From Cypionkella sp. (GTDB lineage Bacteria > Pseudomonadota > Alphaproteobacteria > Rhodobacterales > Rhodobacteraceae), in NCBI GenBank assembly GCA_023255415.1, contig JALRIN010000009.1, positions 1 to 64,000 on the forward strand: 64,000 nucleotides of DNA, written 5' to 3'. Both the position numbers and the translations under genes were made by a program. The notes below the pieces were generated by a model, which was not told the origin of the DNA, ran no database searches, and saw only the letters and a program-made list of their open reading frames with translations. This document shows positions 17,337-25,615 of the stretch, piece by piece. Numbering within the stretch: the first letter of the stretch is position 1; each line of letters opens with the position of its first letter.

Positions 17337-18539
17337 ATGACTGAAAACTTAAACAGAAGGCCCGAAAAAGCCCTGACTGCACAAGTGGTGCGCAACGCCA
17401 GTGAACCTGGGAAGTACTTTGACGGCCACGGCCTATTTCTCAAGGTCAATGAAGGTGGTGGCAAATCCTGGGTGCAGCGCATCGTTATTCGAGGCAAACG
17501 CCGGGAACTAGGACTTGGGAGCGCTCAGCTTGTGAGCTTGGCTGAAGCCCGAGGTGCGGCACTCCATAATCGTAAAGTTGCTCGGGCGGGAGGCGACCCG
17601 CTAGCAACGAAGCGTGAAGCGGCTAACGCGCCGACTTTTCAACAAGCAGCTGAAAGAGCAATAGCTCAACATGCGACCAGTTGGCAGAGCGAGCGACATG
17701 GGGCAATCCAGTTGTCTCTGATCAAGCGCTATGCGTTTCCAGTGATTGGCGATCTAAAACTCAAGGACATCACGACGGCTGATATTCTCAGAGTGCTCAG
17801 CCCGATATGGACCGAAAAGCCTGAAACGGCGCGCAGACTGCGGCAACGTTTGGGAATGGTGATGAAGTGGGCTATTGCGCAAGGCGAAAGGGCAGATAAC
17901 CCGGTCGACAACGTCGGCTTGGCATTGCCCAAGGTGAAACGTGCACCGGAGCATCGAAAAGCTCTACCCTATAGCGAGGTTCAGAAGTGCCTGGGGGCTG
18001 TTCATGGGTCTGGGGCACTTGCGTCAACCAAACTGGCTCTTGAGTTCTTGGTGCTGACTGCCGCGCGATCTGGCGAGGTCAGGCTAGCCACATGGGGCGA
18101 AATTGACTTCGAAAAACAGATTTGGGAAATCTCGGCAGCGCGTATGAAAATGCGGCGGTCCCATCGCGTGCCGCTATCCAGTCGTGCAATCGAGATATTG
18201 CAGCTGGCGCTGGCACAATCTGGCGGTGTTGGAATGATCTTTCCTGGCACAAAGCAGGGGATAGCATTGTCGGACATGACGTTGTCGAAACTTGTGAAAG
18301 AGCTTGGATTTGATGCGGACGTGCATGGGTTCCGCACGAGTTTCAGAACTTGGGTGCAAGAGTGCACGGATTTTCCGCGGGAAGTTGCGGAGGCCGCTTT
18401 GGCACATCTTTCCGGAGATGCTGTCGAACGGGCTTACGCGCGATCGGATGTTTTCGAAAAGCGCCGCACAATGATGGATGCTTGGGCGGCATATGTCGCT
18501 GGTGGAAAGCCTGGTGTTAAGGACTTCGCAAAAGGGTAA
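17337..18539 (+). CDS. int: Tyrosine-type site-specific integrase (P4-like)
   Basis: 400 aa from the ATG at 17337, preceded by GGGGGAAG. The N-terminal ~90 residues form the P4-integrase arm-binding domain (FDGHGLFLKVNEGGGKSW). A core-binding SAM-like domain spans ~95-195, and the catalytic domain spans ~205-385. All active-site residues are visible: Arg244 (TAARSGEVR), Lys271, His330 and Arg333 (HGFR), His357 (LAHLSG) and Tyr367 (ERAYARS). It lies next to the left att repeat and should recombine at the 3' end of tRNA-Glu. Gene looks intact and functional. Confidence 0.95.
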   Translation: MTENLNRRPEKALTAQVVRNASEPGKYFDGHGLFLKVNEGGGKSWVQRIVIRGKRRELGLGSAQLVSLAEARGAALHNRKVARAGGDPLATKREAANAPTFQQAAERAIAQHATSWQSERHGAIQLSLIKRYAFPVIGDLKLKDITTADILRVLSPIWTEKPETARRLRQRLGMVMKWAIAQGERADNPVDNVGLALPKVKRAPEHRKALPYSEVQKCLGAVHGSGALASTKLALEFLVLTAARSGEVRLATWGEIDFEKQIWEISAARMKMRRSHRVPLSSRAIEILQLALAQSGGVGMIFPGTKQGIALSDMTLSKLVKELGFDADVHGFRTSFRTWVQECTDFPREVAEAALAHLSGDAVERAYARSDVFEKRRTMMDAWAAYVAGGKPGVKDFAKG

Positions 18540-18543
18540 GTTC

Positions 18544-19128
18544 ATGGGGTCATTTTCCGAACATTTACGGTGTCAAGTCGAGCAGTATGAAAGCGATCTA
18601 GCAGCACGCCTTGGCCGCATGGACAGAGGTGAGCTAGTAGCCTGGTGCAAGTCTGAAATTAAGACACATGTAAAACTACTTGATCTCGCCTTGGAGACAG
18701 TATCGCCAAAGTGCGTTGTAGTGAATTATCCAGAAGGGCTGGATATTGACGGAGTTCTCGAATTAGCTCGAAGAGATAAGAATTGGTGTGATGCCCTAAT
18801 CAATGAAGTCAAAAAGTGCCGCGTCGAAGGTCAGGAAATCCCTCCGCCCTGGCGTGAATTCGCATTGGATGTAATTCTCAAGATTGGTGAACGTCCAGAT
18901 GGACGCGGAAAGAAAAACTTTTCTGCGCGAGATGATGCAATTTGTCGATGTGTGCGCCTCCTGGTTACATACACAAATCGTAAAGCAACGCGCGCAGCTG
19001 AATCAAAATCTCGCGATTGTGCGCTGTGTATCGTGCAAGATGCGATTGCGGACAATACAGAGTGGGGCAATCGTACCGGATATGAAGGGCTAGAACGTGT
19101 TTGGAGCGAACACGGAAAACTCGTCTAG
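18544..19128 (+). CDS. Hypothetical protein of the integrative element
   Basis: 194 aa, not recognised. It begins 4 bp after the integrase stop, and the AAAAGGG at the end of int serves as ribosome site. The protein is mixed-charge and soluble, with no membrane segment. It is rich in Cys (seven or so, including CRCVRLL and CALCIV) but shows no clear zinc-finger spacing. Predicted mostly helical. The tight spacing implies co-expression with the integrase, so a role in recombination control or island maintenance is possible but unsupported. Confidence 0.6.
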   Translation: MGSFSEHLRCQVEQYESDLAARLGRMDRGELVAWCKSEIKTHVKLLDLALETVSPKCVVVNYPEGLDIDGVLELARRDKNWCDALINEVKKCRVEGQEIPPPWREFALDVILKIGERPDGRGKKNFSARDDAICRCVRLLVTYTNRKATRAAESKSRDCALCIVQDAIADNTEWGNRTGYEGLERVWSEHGKLV

Positions 19129-19241
19129 CCATCCACCTCTGGCAGCGTTCGCGACAAAAAATACTTTTTTGTCGCGCCGTGCGCAAAGCCAAGTTTTTCG
19201 CGATCTTTCCTCCATGGCCCGTCATGGAATGGAGAACGGAT

Positions 19242-19421
19242 ATGATCGAGAAACACTACCGCCGCCGCGAGGTTGAGGCCCTGACCGGCCTCGCGCGCAG
19301 CACGATTTACGATCTGATGAGCAAGGGGCTGTTTCCGCGCCCCGTGAAGATCACCGGCAAAGCTGTCGCGTGGCAAGAAAGCTCCATCGCCGCTTGGATG
19401 GCTCAGCGGCGGCGCTCCTAG
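19242..19421 (+). CDS. AlpA-family phage/island regulatory protein
   Basis: 59 aa. The MerR-like helix-turn-helix of AlpA is clear: RRREVEALTGLARSTIYDLM, then SKGLFPRPVKITGKAVAWQE and a final SIAAWMAQR. AlpA proteins activate integrase or excision genes in P4-like islands and satellites. The start at 19242 is chosen because GGAG lies 7 bp upstream; an in-frame ATG at 19224 has no such site. It sits between the integrase pair and the primase. Confidence 0.88.
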   Translation: MIEKHYRRREVEALTGLARSTIYDLMSKGLFPRPVKITGKAVAWQESSIAAWMAQRRRS

Positions 19422-19489
19422 GGCCACAAATTCTCCGGACCATCAAAGTCCGGCCCCCCTAATTCAAAATTTAGAAAAGAGGTGAAACA

Positions 19490-19735
19490 ATGCAAACTCG
19501 TGTTGTACGGAATTGTTATGTCGGGAATGCTCTTCATGAGCGGTGGGACGATCACGTTTGGAAGTGGACCCCGGCGTTGATTATGGCCATCCCGTTCCCT
19601 GGCGGTGTTTTCTTTGGTGCAGAGGGGCGGGAGCCCACTGAGCGTGTTGGTTTCTTCATGGAGCCTCACGATGCCCGGATCGTTGCCGGTCAACTCCTCA
19701 AAGCGGCAGAGGAGGCTGAAAATGATCTTGCCTGA
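19490..19735 (+). CDS. Small hypothetical protein preceding the primase
   Basis: 81 aa, not recognised. It has a good ribosome site (AAGAGGTG) and a 14-bp overlap with the start of the primase gene, so the two are probably translationally coupled. The sequence has a WDDHVWKW patch and an acidic C-terminus (AAEEAENDLA). No known domain or catalytic motif is visible. Context suggests an accessory role in replication or its control. Confidence 0.6.
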   Translation: MQTRVVRNCYVGNALHERWDDHVWKWTPALIMAIPFPGGVFFGAEGREPTERVGFFMEPHDARIVAGQLLKAAEEAENDLA

Positions 19736-21956
19736 GCGCTATATCAATTACCGTCTGCAAGCGAAGGCCGACTCGCCCAAGATGGACAAAATCCCATGCG
19801 ATGCCTCGGGTAAATCAATCAACCCGCACGACCCATCGCAATGGATAACTCATGAGGCAGCGCAAGCGCGCGTTCGTGATCCAGTGTCGGGTGTCGGCTT
19901 TATCCTAAACGGTGATGGCTGGTTCTGCATCGACCTCGACAATTGCCGCAACGCCACGACCGGCGAATACACTTCCGCCGCAATTTCCATCTATCAATCA
20001 TTCCCCGGCGCGCTTGCCGAGGTTTCCGTCTCCGGCACCGGCCTACACATTTTCGGACGCTGCGATCCGCGGCAGTTGGCAGACCGGCGCAACAAGTGGG
20101 ACGGCGACAAGGAATGGTATCACACCGGGCGCTTCATCGCGCTGTCGCCCCATGGTCTGACGCCTATCGGTGGTGCATGGATCGACAAAGACTGGACCGA
20201 CCAACTGTTGCGCCTCGTGCCGCGTCGTGGCGATGTTGACGGCGTGCTGTCGACCGAGGTTGATCCTACCTACACCGGGCCTGCTGACGACGACGTGCTC
20301 ATTGCCATGATGCTCCAGTCTGCCAGCACTGAAGCCCGTTTCGGCGAAAAGGCGTCCATGGCTGATCTGTGGAACGCCAAGGAGGCGGTGCTGTCACGGT
20401 TCTATCCTGCATACGACGGCGGCAATGGCTTTGACCACAGCAGTGCCGATGCGGCGCTGATGTCGCATCTGGCGTTTTGGACCGGCAAGGACATGGCCCG
20501 GATGGACCGGTTGTTCCGGCGTTCGGCACTGATGCGGGACAAATACCGGGACCGTGACGACTATCGGCGCGACACGGTTGGTGGTGCAGCGCGCATGTGC
20601 AAGAATGTCTACACTGTTCAGGTAAAGGCTGAAGGAAATGGGGCTTCCAGATGCCACGCCGACATGAGCCACGATGAGCTTGCGCTAAACATCTTTGAAC
20701 AGGGCTGGGCTGGGCAGATGCTCTATATTCCGGAAAGGGATTTGTGGGCCGAATGGCAGGAAGAGGGGTGGCAGCTCCTGAAAACGCATAATGCGCAGAT
20801 CACCCGTTTGCGCCATGATCTTCGGAATATCCCATGTGAGAGCCTCAATAAACGAAAAACTCTGGGTGATAATAGAACAATCATGGCAATTAATGCACTG
20901 ATGAAAACAAACCCCGGCGCTGGTCGAAGCATCGACCAATGGGATAATGACCCACTGGTTCTTGGAACTCCAACCCAAGTCGTTGATCTGAAAACGGGTG
21001 AAGTGCGCCCTAAAAACCGTTCAGATTACTTGCTGCGATCAACCCTGGTCGATCCGAGTGAACGAGGCGCGCGGCCACAAAACTGGCTTAACTTCTTGAA
21101 TGTGATTACCGATGGAGATGCGGAAGTCCAGGATTTCTTGCAAACCCTAAGTGGCTATGCTGCAACCGGATCGACCAAGGAGCATAAGTTGTTTTTTGCT
21201 TTTGGTACTGGCCGGAACGGCAAGAGCACATGGCTCAATACATTGGCGTCGATTCTCACCACTGATTATGCATGTGTCGTTCCCCCGAAACTGCTCCTGG
21301 ATAAGAAAATGGAGCAGCATGCGACAGATCTTGCCCAGCTGTCAGGTGCAAGGCTGGCGCGTGCATCAGAATTGCCCGTAGGAAAGGTGTGGGATGAAGC
21401 CCTTTTGAAACAGATTACTGGTGGTGACAGAATTACAGCACGATTTATGCGGCAGGACAATTTTACGTTCACTCCGCAGTGTACACTGATCGTGGACGCA
21501 AATAATGCCCCCTCTGTTCGTGGTATTGATGAGGCCTTCAGGCGGAGAATGTGCGTCATCCCCTTCGATGTCACGATTACCAAAGAGCAGGCAGATCCGG
21601 ATTTGCCATCAAAACTGTTGCAAGAGGCCCCAGAGATTTTTCGTTGGATTATTGAAGGGGCCGTGAAATGGTGTGAAAATGGCCTCCAGATGCCAGCGCG
21701 TATTCTGCAGGCGACGGAAGAGTATCTAAACGGTGAAGACACGTTTGGAGCGTTCTTGAGCGAGTACTTCGTCGCTGATTGCGACGGAATGGTCACAAAT
21801 GTAGAAATCCAACATCAGTTTGGTCTTTACACGGGTTCCTTGGGATTGTCGACGTGGACCGCTACATCGATCAGTAAGGAAATGTGCAAAAGGGGTTATA
21901 AGCCCTTTCGATCCAACAACAAACGAGGATTTCGGGGGCTGCGATTGCGAATTTAA
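19722..21956 (+). CDS. D5-like primase/SF3 helicase (P4-type replication protein)
   Basis: 744 aa from the ATG at 19722, preceded by GAGGAGG. Residues ~1-180 resemble a PrimPol-like primase (INYRLQAKADSPKMDKIPCD, then GDGWFCIDLDNC with the acidic active-site pair, and SGTGLHIFG). A linker with a small helical module follows. Residues ~470-640 are an SF3/D5 helicase: Walker A GTGRNGKS at 495-502, and a TLIVDANNAPSVRGIDEAFRRR segment with sensor and arginine-finger character. The C-terminus has a phage/plasmid primase wing. The protein should initiate element replication, perhaps at the inverted repeat just downstream. Confidence 0.9.
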   Translation: MILPERYINYRLQAKADSPKMDKIPCDASGKSINPHDPSQWITHEAAQARVRDPVSGVGFILNGDGWFCIDLDNCRNATTGEYTSAAISIYQSFPGALAEVSVSGTGLHIFGRCDPRQLADRRNKWDGDKEWYHTGRFIALSPHGLTPIGGAWIDKDWTDQLLRLVPRRGDVDGVLSTEVDPTYTGPADDDVLIAMMLQSASTEARFGEKASMADLWNAKEAVLSRFYPAYDGGNGFDHSSADAALMSHLAFWTGKDMARMDRLFRRSALMRDKYRDRDDYRRDTVGGAARMCKNVYTVQVKAEGNGASRCHADMSHDELALNIFEQGWAGQMLYIPERDLWAEWQEEGWQLLKTHNAQITRLRHDLRNIPCESLNKRKTLGDNRTIMAINALMKTNPGAGRSIDQWDNDPLVLGTPTQVVDLKTGEVRPKNRSDYLLRSTLVDPSERGARPQNWLNFLNVITDGDAEVQDFLQTLSGYAATGSTKEHKLFFAFGTGRNGKSTWLNTLASILTTDYACVVPPKLLLDKKMEQHATDLAQLSGARLARASELPVGKVWDEALLKQITGGDRITARFMRQDNFTFTPQCTLIVDANNAPSVRGIDEAFRRRMCVIPFDVTITKEQADPDLPSKLLQEAPEIFRWIIEGAVKWCENGLQMPARILQATEEYLNGEDTFGAFLSEYFVADCDGMVTNVEIQHQFGLYTGSLGLSTWTATSISKEMCKRGYKPFRSNNKRGFRGLRLRI

Positions 21957-22298
21957 CGGCATGGTTTTGTTCACCATTTGAGTAGCTGTGACACTCGGGA
22001 CACTTGCATCACTATAAGCCACATAGCAGTCATAAAGAGAAAAAATGCTGCATGTGCTCTATAGTCTTACAAGTGTCCCGAGTGTCCCTGATCTGTGATT
22101 TTCCCCATAAATATAAAATGTTTCCTGAATTTTCTGCCGCTAGAAAAATAGCGGGGTGGCGCGTTACCCGCCTGTGGTTTTGCCTTGGGAGGACCAAAAT
22201 TACTTTAGCCAAAGCAGTGGCAATGGCATCGATACCCAATGTTACGAAGTATAAAGCGTATGATAACACTTTTGGCAGGGTTCCGATTGCGTTTGTGG
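21957..22298. other. AT-richer non-coding stretch after the primase
   Basis: No convincing gene. It contains the 17-bp inverted repeat described separately, and a 129-codon open frame at 22004-22393 that overlaps the opposite DUF3726 gene and matches nothing. It marks the boundary between mobile-element genes and metabolic cargo. Confidence 0.55.
21990..22086. repeat. 17-bp perfect inverted repeat, candidate replication origin or regulatory site
   Basis: GACACTCGGGACACTTG at 21990-22006 is the exact reverse complement of 22070-22086, with a 63-bp AT-rich spacer. Each arm contains two AGTGTCCC half-repeats separated by one base. Such iteron-like arms next to a D5/P4-type primase are a plausible origin. 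The distance is too long for a simple terminator. Confidence 0.6.
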
Positions 22299-22943
22299 TC
22301 AGTCTTGATCACGATCAGACGCGCCGGCACCTGCTCTTGACGCCTCTGAGGCTGGCACTGTGGTGCGCATTGCAAAACTGTTTAGCGCGTTGATAGCCGT
22401 CAGTGACAGGTTGCAGGGTTTCCTGCAGGCTTCGGTTTGAGGCACCTGTTTCATAGCTGCAAGCTGGAGTTTTGCTTGCGTCACGAAAGGTATTTCTGCG
22501 CCGATAAAAGCAATGCCCCCCTTGGCAGTAAGCACAACCCTTGGCCCTGCGGCAATAAGTTCGAGTGCATGGCCTTTTATCTGGGCCATCCGGCTTAGAA
22601 ACGGCAACAAAAGCGCGGGTTGAGCAACAAGGCCTAAGTCGAGCTTTTGATCCTGAAGGTTGGTTTGCGGGAGGTTGACGTAGTCACATAACGAAGCTCC
22701 CAGGCTGATAGGGCAGGTCAGTATTTGCTGGTCACCCCAAGGCAATTCAGGGCCTGCAACTGGGCCAAGCGTCAACAACTGGAGCAAGTATTTCGGGCCA
22801 TCAATCCCCTGCAGGACCAGCCAAGCCGCTGCTGCACCGGCCTCTTCCGCCAATCCCCAACTTAGACCTGCCCCCCTTGCGGCTTTGAGGCAAAGTTGTT
22901 CAATCTCATTTGCGGAAAAATTGCTGCTAACTGGTTCTGTCAC
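22299..22943 (-). CDS. DUF3726 family protein
   Basis: 214 aa. The beginning FSANEIEQLCLKAARGAGLSWGLAEEAGAAAAWL matches the DUF3726 signature of alphaproteobacteria. Function is unknown. It has no membrane helices or signal peptide. It is the last of four genes that overlap or nearly touch (aldehyde dehydrogenase, dipeptidase-like, 555-aa protein, DUF3726), 3 bp after the preceding stop, so it likely belongs to the same amine-catabolic operon driven from the proX side. Confidence 0.7.
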   Translation of the reverse strand: MTEPVSSNFSANEIEQLCLKAARGAGLSWGLAEEAGAAAAWLVLQGIDGPKYLLQLLTLGPVAGPELPWGDQQILTCPISLGASLCDYVNLPQTNLQDQKLDLGLVAQPALLLPFLSRMAQIKGHALELIAAGPRVVLTAKGGIAFIGAEIPFVTQAKLQLAAMKQVPQTEACRKPCNLSLTAINALNSFAMRTTVPASEASRAGAGASDRDQD

Positions 22944-22946
22944 TTA

Positions 22947-24614
22947 TTAACCTGTCGCAACAAAGTCTGCCGGATAGGGTGCGCCCTGAAACAGGCTGAT
23001 GCGCACCCATTTGTCTGACCGCGGATCAAACCGACTTGCGCCAAAAAAGGCTAATTTACAACGCATAAGGTCAATTGGCAGGATGTTTTGCTCGATCAAA
23101 TTGGCCTGCACTTCGGCCAAAGGATGGTGTGCGGCGATCTGCAAGCGGCGTATCATAAAGCGATGTTCGGGTTGCTGCAGCAAAAGGCTGGCAATCGGCT
23201 GATCGGGGGCCAGCGGTTCCAGCGCCTGACCCAGCGCCACCGCAAGCCGCGCGATGCACAGCGGTTGTTCAAGCGCGCTGCCCTCTTCGCTGTAGCGAAA
23301 GCCAAGCCTTGGCTCTAGTTTTTCTTCGGACACATACCAAAACCGCGCGGTGTTTTCTGGCAGGGTAAAGTCGATCTGCTGCGCCCAGCCATAGCGTTCG
23401 GCCAGAATAGCGAGCACTTCGGCGATGCTCATAGCGCCGTTGATGGCAAATCCGCCGGCCTCATTTGCGGTCATGCAGTCTGCCAGCCCATCCACCAAAG
23501 CGCCGTGTGGTTCCAGCATCAAGGCCAAAAGCGCCTCTTGCCCTTCAAGTGATAAAGTCTTCGCGCCCCAAAGCCAGAGCAGGTTCCACGGCCGTTCGCC
23601 CTGTGGCCAATTGCCAAGTCGTTCAGCAATCAGCGCCAAATCGCGGCGCAGATCGGTAAGTTTTTCGATCTGGATCGGATGCGCCGAGTGCCAAAGCGCG
23701 GCATTCGCGCGCGCTTGGGCAAGGGCTGCGGCAAAGTCGTGCAGGGTTTGAGCCGTCGCTGCAGGCTGGGCCCGCACCCGGGCCAAAGCCTCTTCGCGCG
23801 CCATCATCCAATTGTTTAGCAAAATCGGGTGGCGCACCAAAAACGGCGCCATGCCAAGGCCGGTGGAATTGCCAACGCCAAGGCGCCGTTTGATTGCAGG
23901 ATCAAGCCGGACGGCCAAGGCGCCACCGCGAAGCGCTGCCAAATGCTCTACAATATCAACGGTGAACTGCCGGATCAGCCAGACCGTCAGCATCTCGGCC
24001 TGAAACGGCCCACCCAATTCCGGGCGGTGTTCGATCACATGACGATCGGCTGCGCCAAACTTGCCCGCACCATAAACCGCGGTGGTGCGCATCAGATAGC
24101 CCACTGCATCCACTTCACTGTCATCAGGTTGCAGGCCTGCCGCAAGCCGCTCGACGACATGAGCAAACAGCCGCACCGAGCGGTTGGCACGGCTTAGGGT
24201 GAGCTCGCGCGCTGTCACCCGACCTGCTTCTTGCAGCGGCACATTGGCGGCCAGACGGTCAAGATCGGCCGCGCTGGGGTCACCGTCAAACAGCGTAAAG
24301 GTGGCATCCCAAGCCGTGGCAATCACCCGATCCGAGCGCAGCTCATCGGGCAGATCATGGGCAAAGGCAACAAGACTATAGGTGTGATCTGGCCCGATGG
24401 CGCGATAAACCGCACGGCCAACGCCCTTGGCATCTATCGCCCAAACCGGACGGTCAAAGCGCCAGTTCTCTTGGCTTACACGCCGCAGCAGGCTGCGCAG
24501 AAACGACAAGCGCGTTGGATGTGCCGAGCCCATGCGCGAAAGATTCATGATCTCGGCTGCGGGCCTGCGAAAGGCTGCCGCTTCGGGCATCGGGTTTTGC
24601 GCGCTGCAGGTCAT
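22947..24614 (-). CDS. Conserved protein of unknown function in amine-catabolic operon
   Basis: 555 aa, not assigned to a family I can name with confidence. The ATG at 24614 overlaps the stop of the dipeptidase-like gene (ATGA). Features: ENWRFDRPVWAIDAKGVGRAVYRA near the N-terminus, a possible membrane-free mixed alpha/beta fold, and FWYVSEEKLEPRLGFRYSEEG and SRFDPRSDKWVRISLFQGAPYP near the C-terminus. No nucleotide-binding or metal motif stands out. I recall similar proteins beside dipeptidase and betaine-type genes in related bacteria, but that is memory, not a search. Confidence 0.7.
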   Translation of the reverse strand: MTCSAQNPMPEAAAFRRPAAEIMNLSRMGSAHPTRLSFLRSLLRRVSQENWRFDRPVWAIDAKGVGRAVYRAIGPDHTYSLVAFAHDLPDELRSDRVIATAWDATFTLFDGDPSAADLDRLAANVPLQEAGRVTARELTLSRANRSVRLFAHVVERLAAGLQPDDSEVDAVGYLMRTTAVYGAGKFGAADRHVIEHRPELGGPFQAEMLTVWLIRQFTVDIVEHLAALRGGALAVRLDPAIKRRLGVGNSTGLGMAPFLVRHPILLNNWMMAREEALARVRAQPAATAQTLHDFAAALAQARANAALWHSAHPIQIEKLTDLRRDLALIAERLGNWPQGERPWNLLWLWGAKTLSLEGQEALLALMLEPHGALVDGLADCMTANEAGGFAINGAMSIAEVLAILAERYGWAQQIDFTLPENTARFWYVSEEKLEPRLGFRYSEEGSALEQPLCIARLAVALGQALEPLAPDQPIASLLLQQPEHRFMIRRLQIAAHHPLAEVQANLIEQNILPIDLMRCKLAFFGASRFDPRSDKWVRISLFQGAPYPADFVATG

Positions 24615-25615
24615 TGCGCGGCCTTTTGCAGCGCGATGTCCGCCGATCCAAAGCTGTTTTGGAAAAATCGCAACCAATTCCCCCCCATGATTGCCGCCAC
24701 ATCGGTGGTAGAAAAGCCCACCGCGCGTAGCCCTGCTGCCACCTTTGCGAAATCGCGATTGTCGCGAAACCACTCTGGCATGGCAGGAAATCCGGGTGCC
24801 GCAGCCGAGCCTTCGCCGTAGTCAACCGATTTGGTCCACCGCCCGGTGCGCATCCATTCCACCACGCTGTCAGGTTGGTCTTGGCACAGATCCGAGCCAA
24901 TCGCGAGCTGTTCGACTCCCATGGTTTCGGCTGTCCGGGCGATCATCGCACAGTAGTCTTGCAAACTGCAGGCGCTGCCGCCCAAAAGGTGATGCGGGTA
25001 AAGCGAAAAGCCCAAAATGCCGCCACTTTCGGCCAAGGCCTTAAGAACACGGTCGGATTTGTTACGCAAAGCCCCATACCATGCCGCTGGATTTGCGTGA
25101 CTGATGGTGATTGGGCGGCTGGAATGGGCAATCGCCTCTAGGGTCGAGCGTTCGGCCGAGTGGCTCATATCGACTACCATGCCGACGCGGTTCATCTCGC
25201 TGACTACCGCGCGGCCCATGCGGGTTAGGCCTGTATCCTCGGATTCATAACAGCCGGTCGCCAGCAATGATTGGTTGTTATAACTCAGCTGCATAAAGCG
25301 CAGGCCCAAGCGGTGCAGCACCTCGATTAGCCCGATATCATCTTCGATGCAGCTAGGGTTTTGGGCCCCAAAGAACACCGCTGTCCGGCCAGTCGCTTTG
25401 GCCAAAACCACATCTGCGGAGCTAAAGCCCTGAAAGATCAGATCGGGATAAAGCTCGAACCAGCGGTTCCAACGCTCGATATTACTGACCGTTTCGCGAA
25501 AGGTTTCGTGATAGGTGATGGTGGCATGAATGGCATCGACGCCGCCTTCGCGCAACTGGCGAAAGATCCGTTCGGACCAATTGGCATATTGTAACCCGTC
25601 GATCAGCACCGTCAT
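24611..25615 (-). CDS. Membrane dipeptidase-like (M19) protein lacking the N-terminal metal motif
   Basis: 334 aa, overall renal-dipeptidase barrel: GLRFMQLSYNNQSLLATGCYE, VVSEMNRVGMVVDMSHSAERSTLEAIAHSSRPITISHANP and LAIGSDLCQDQP. These retain the two C-terminal metal-ligand His regions. The usual N-terminal DxHxD pair reads IDGLQYANW, so those His and Asp ligands are absent. A similar dipeptidase-like gene sits in the glycine betaine/dimethylglycine locus of Pseudomonas. Overlaps both neighbours by four bases. Substrate unknown; a role in processing N-methylated or amidated amino compounds is inferred from context. Confidence 0.75.
   Translation of the reverse strand: MTVLIDGLQYANWSERIFRQLREGGVDAIHATITYHETFRETVSNIERWNRWFELYPDLIFQGFSSADVVLAKATGRTAVFFGAQNPSCIEDDIGLIEVLHRLGLRFMQLSYNNQSLLATGCYESEDTGLTRMGRAVVSEMNRVGMVVDMSHSAERSTLEAIAHSSRPITISHANPAAWYGALRNKSDRVLKALAESGGILGFSLYPHHLLGGSACSLQDYCAMIARTAETMGVEQLAIGSDLCQDQPDSVVEWMRTGRWTKSVDYGEGSAAAPGFPAMPEWFRDNRDFAKVAAGLRAVGFSTTDVAAIMGGNWLRFFQNSFGSADIALQKAAQ

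Noticed and set aside
22004..22393. 129-codon plus-strand open frame after the primase
   Set aside because: Runs into the opposite DUF3726 gene, begins inside the inverted repeat region and resembles no protein.
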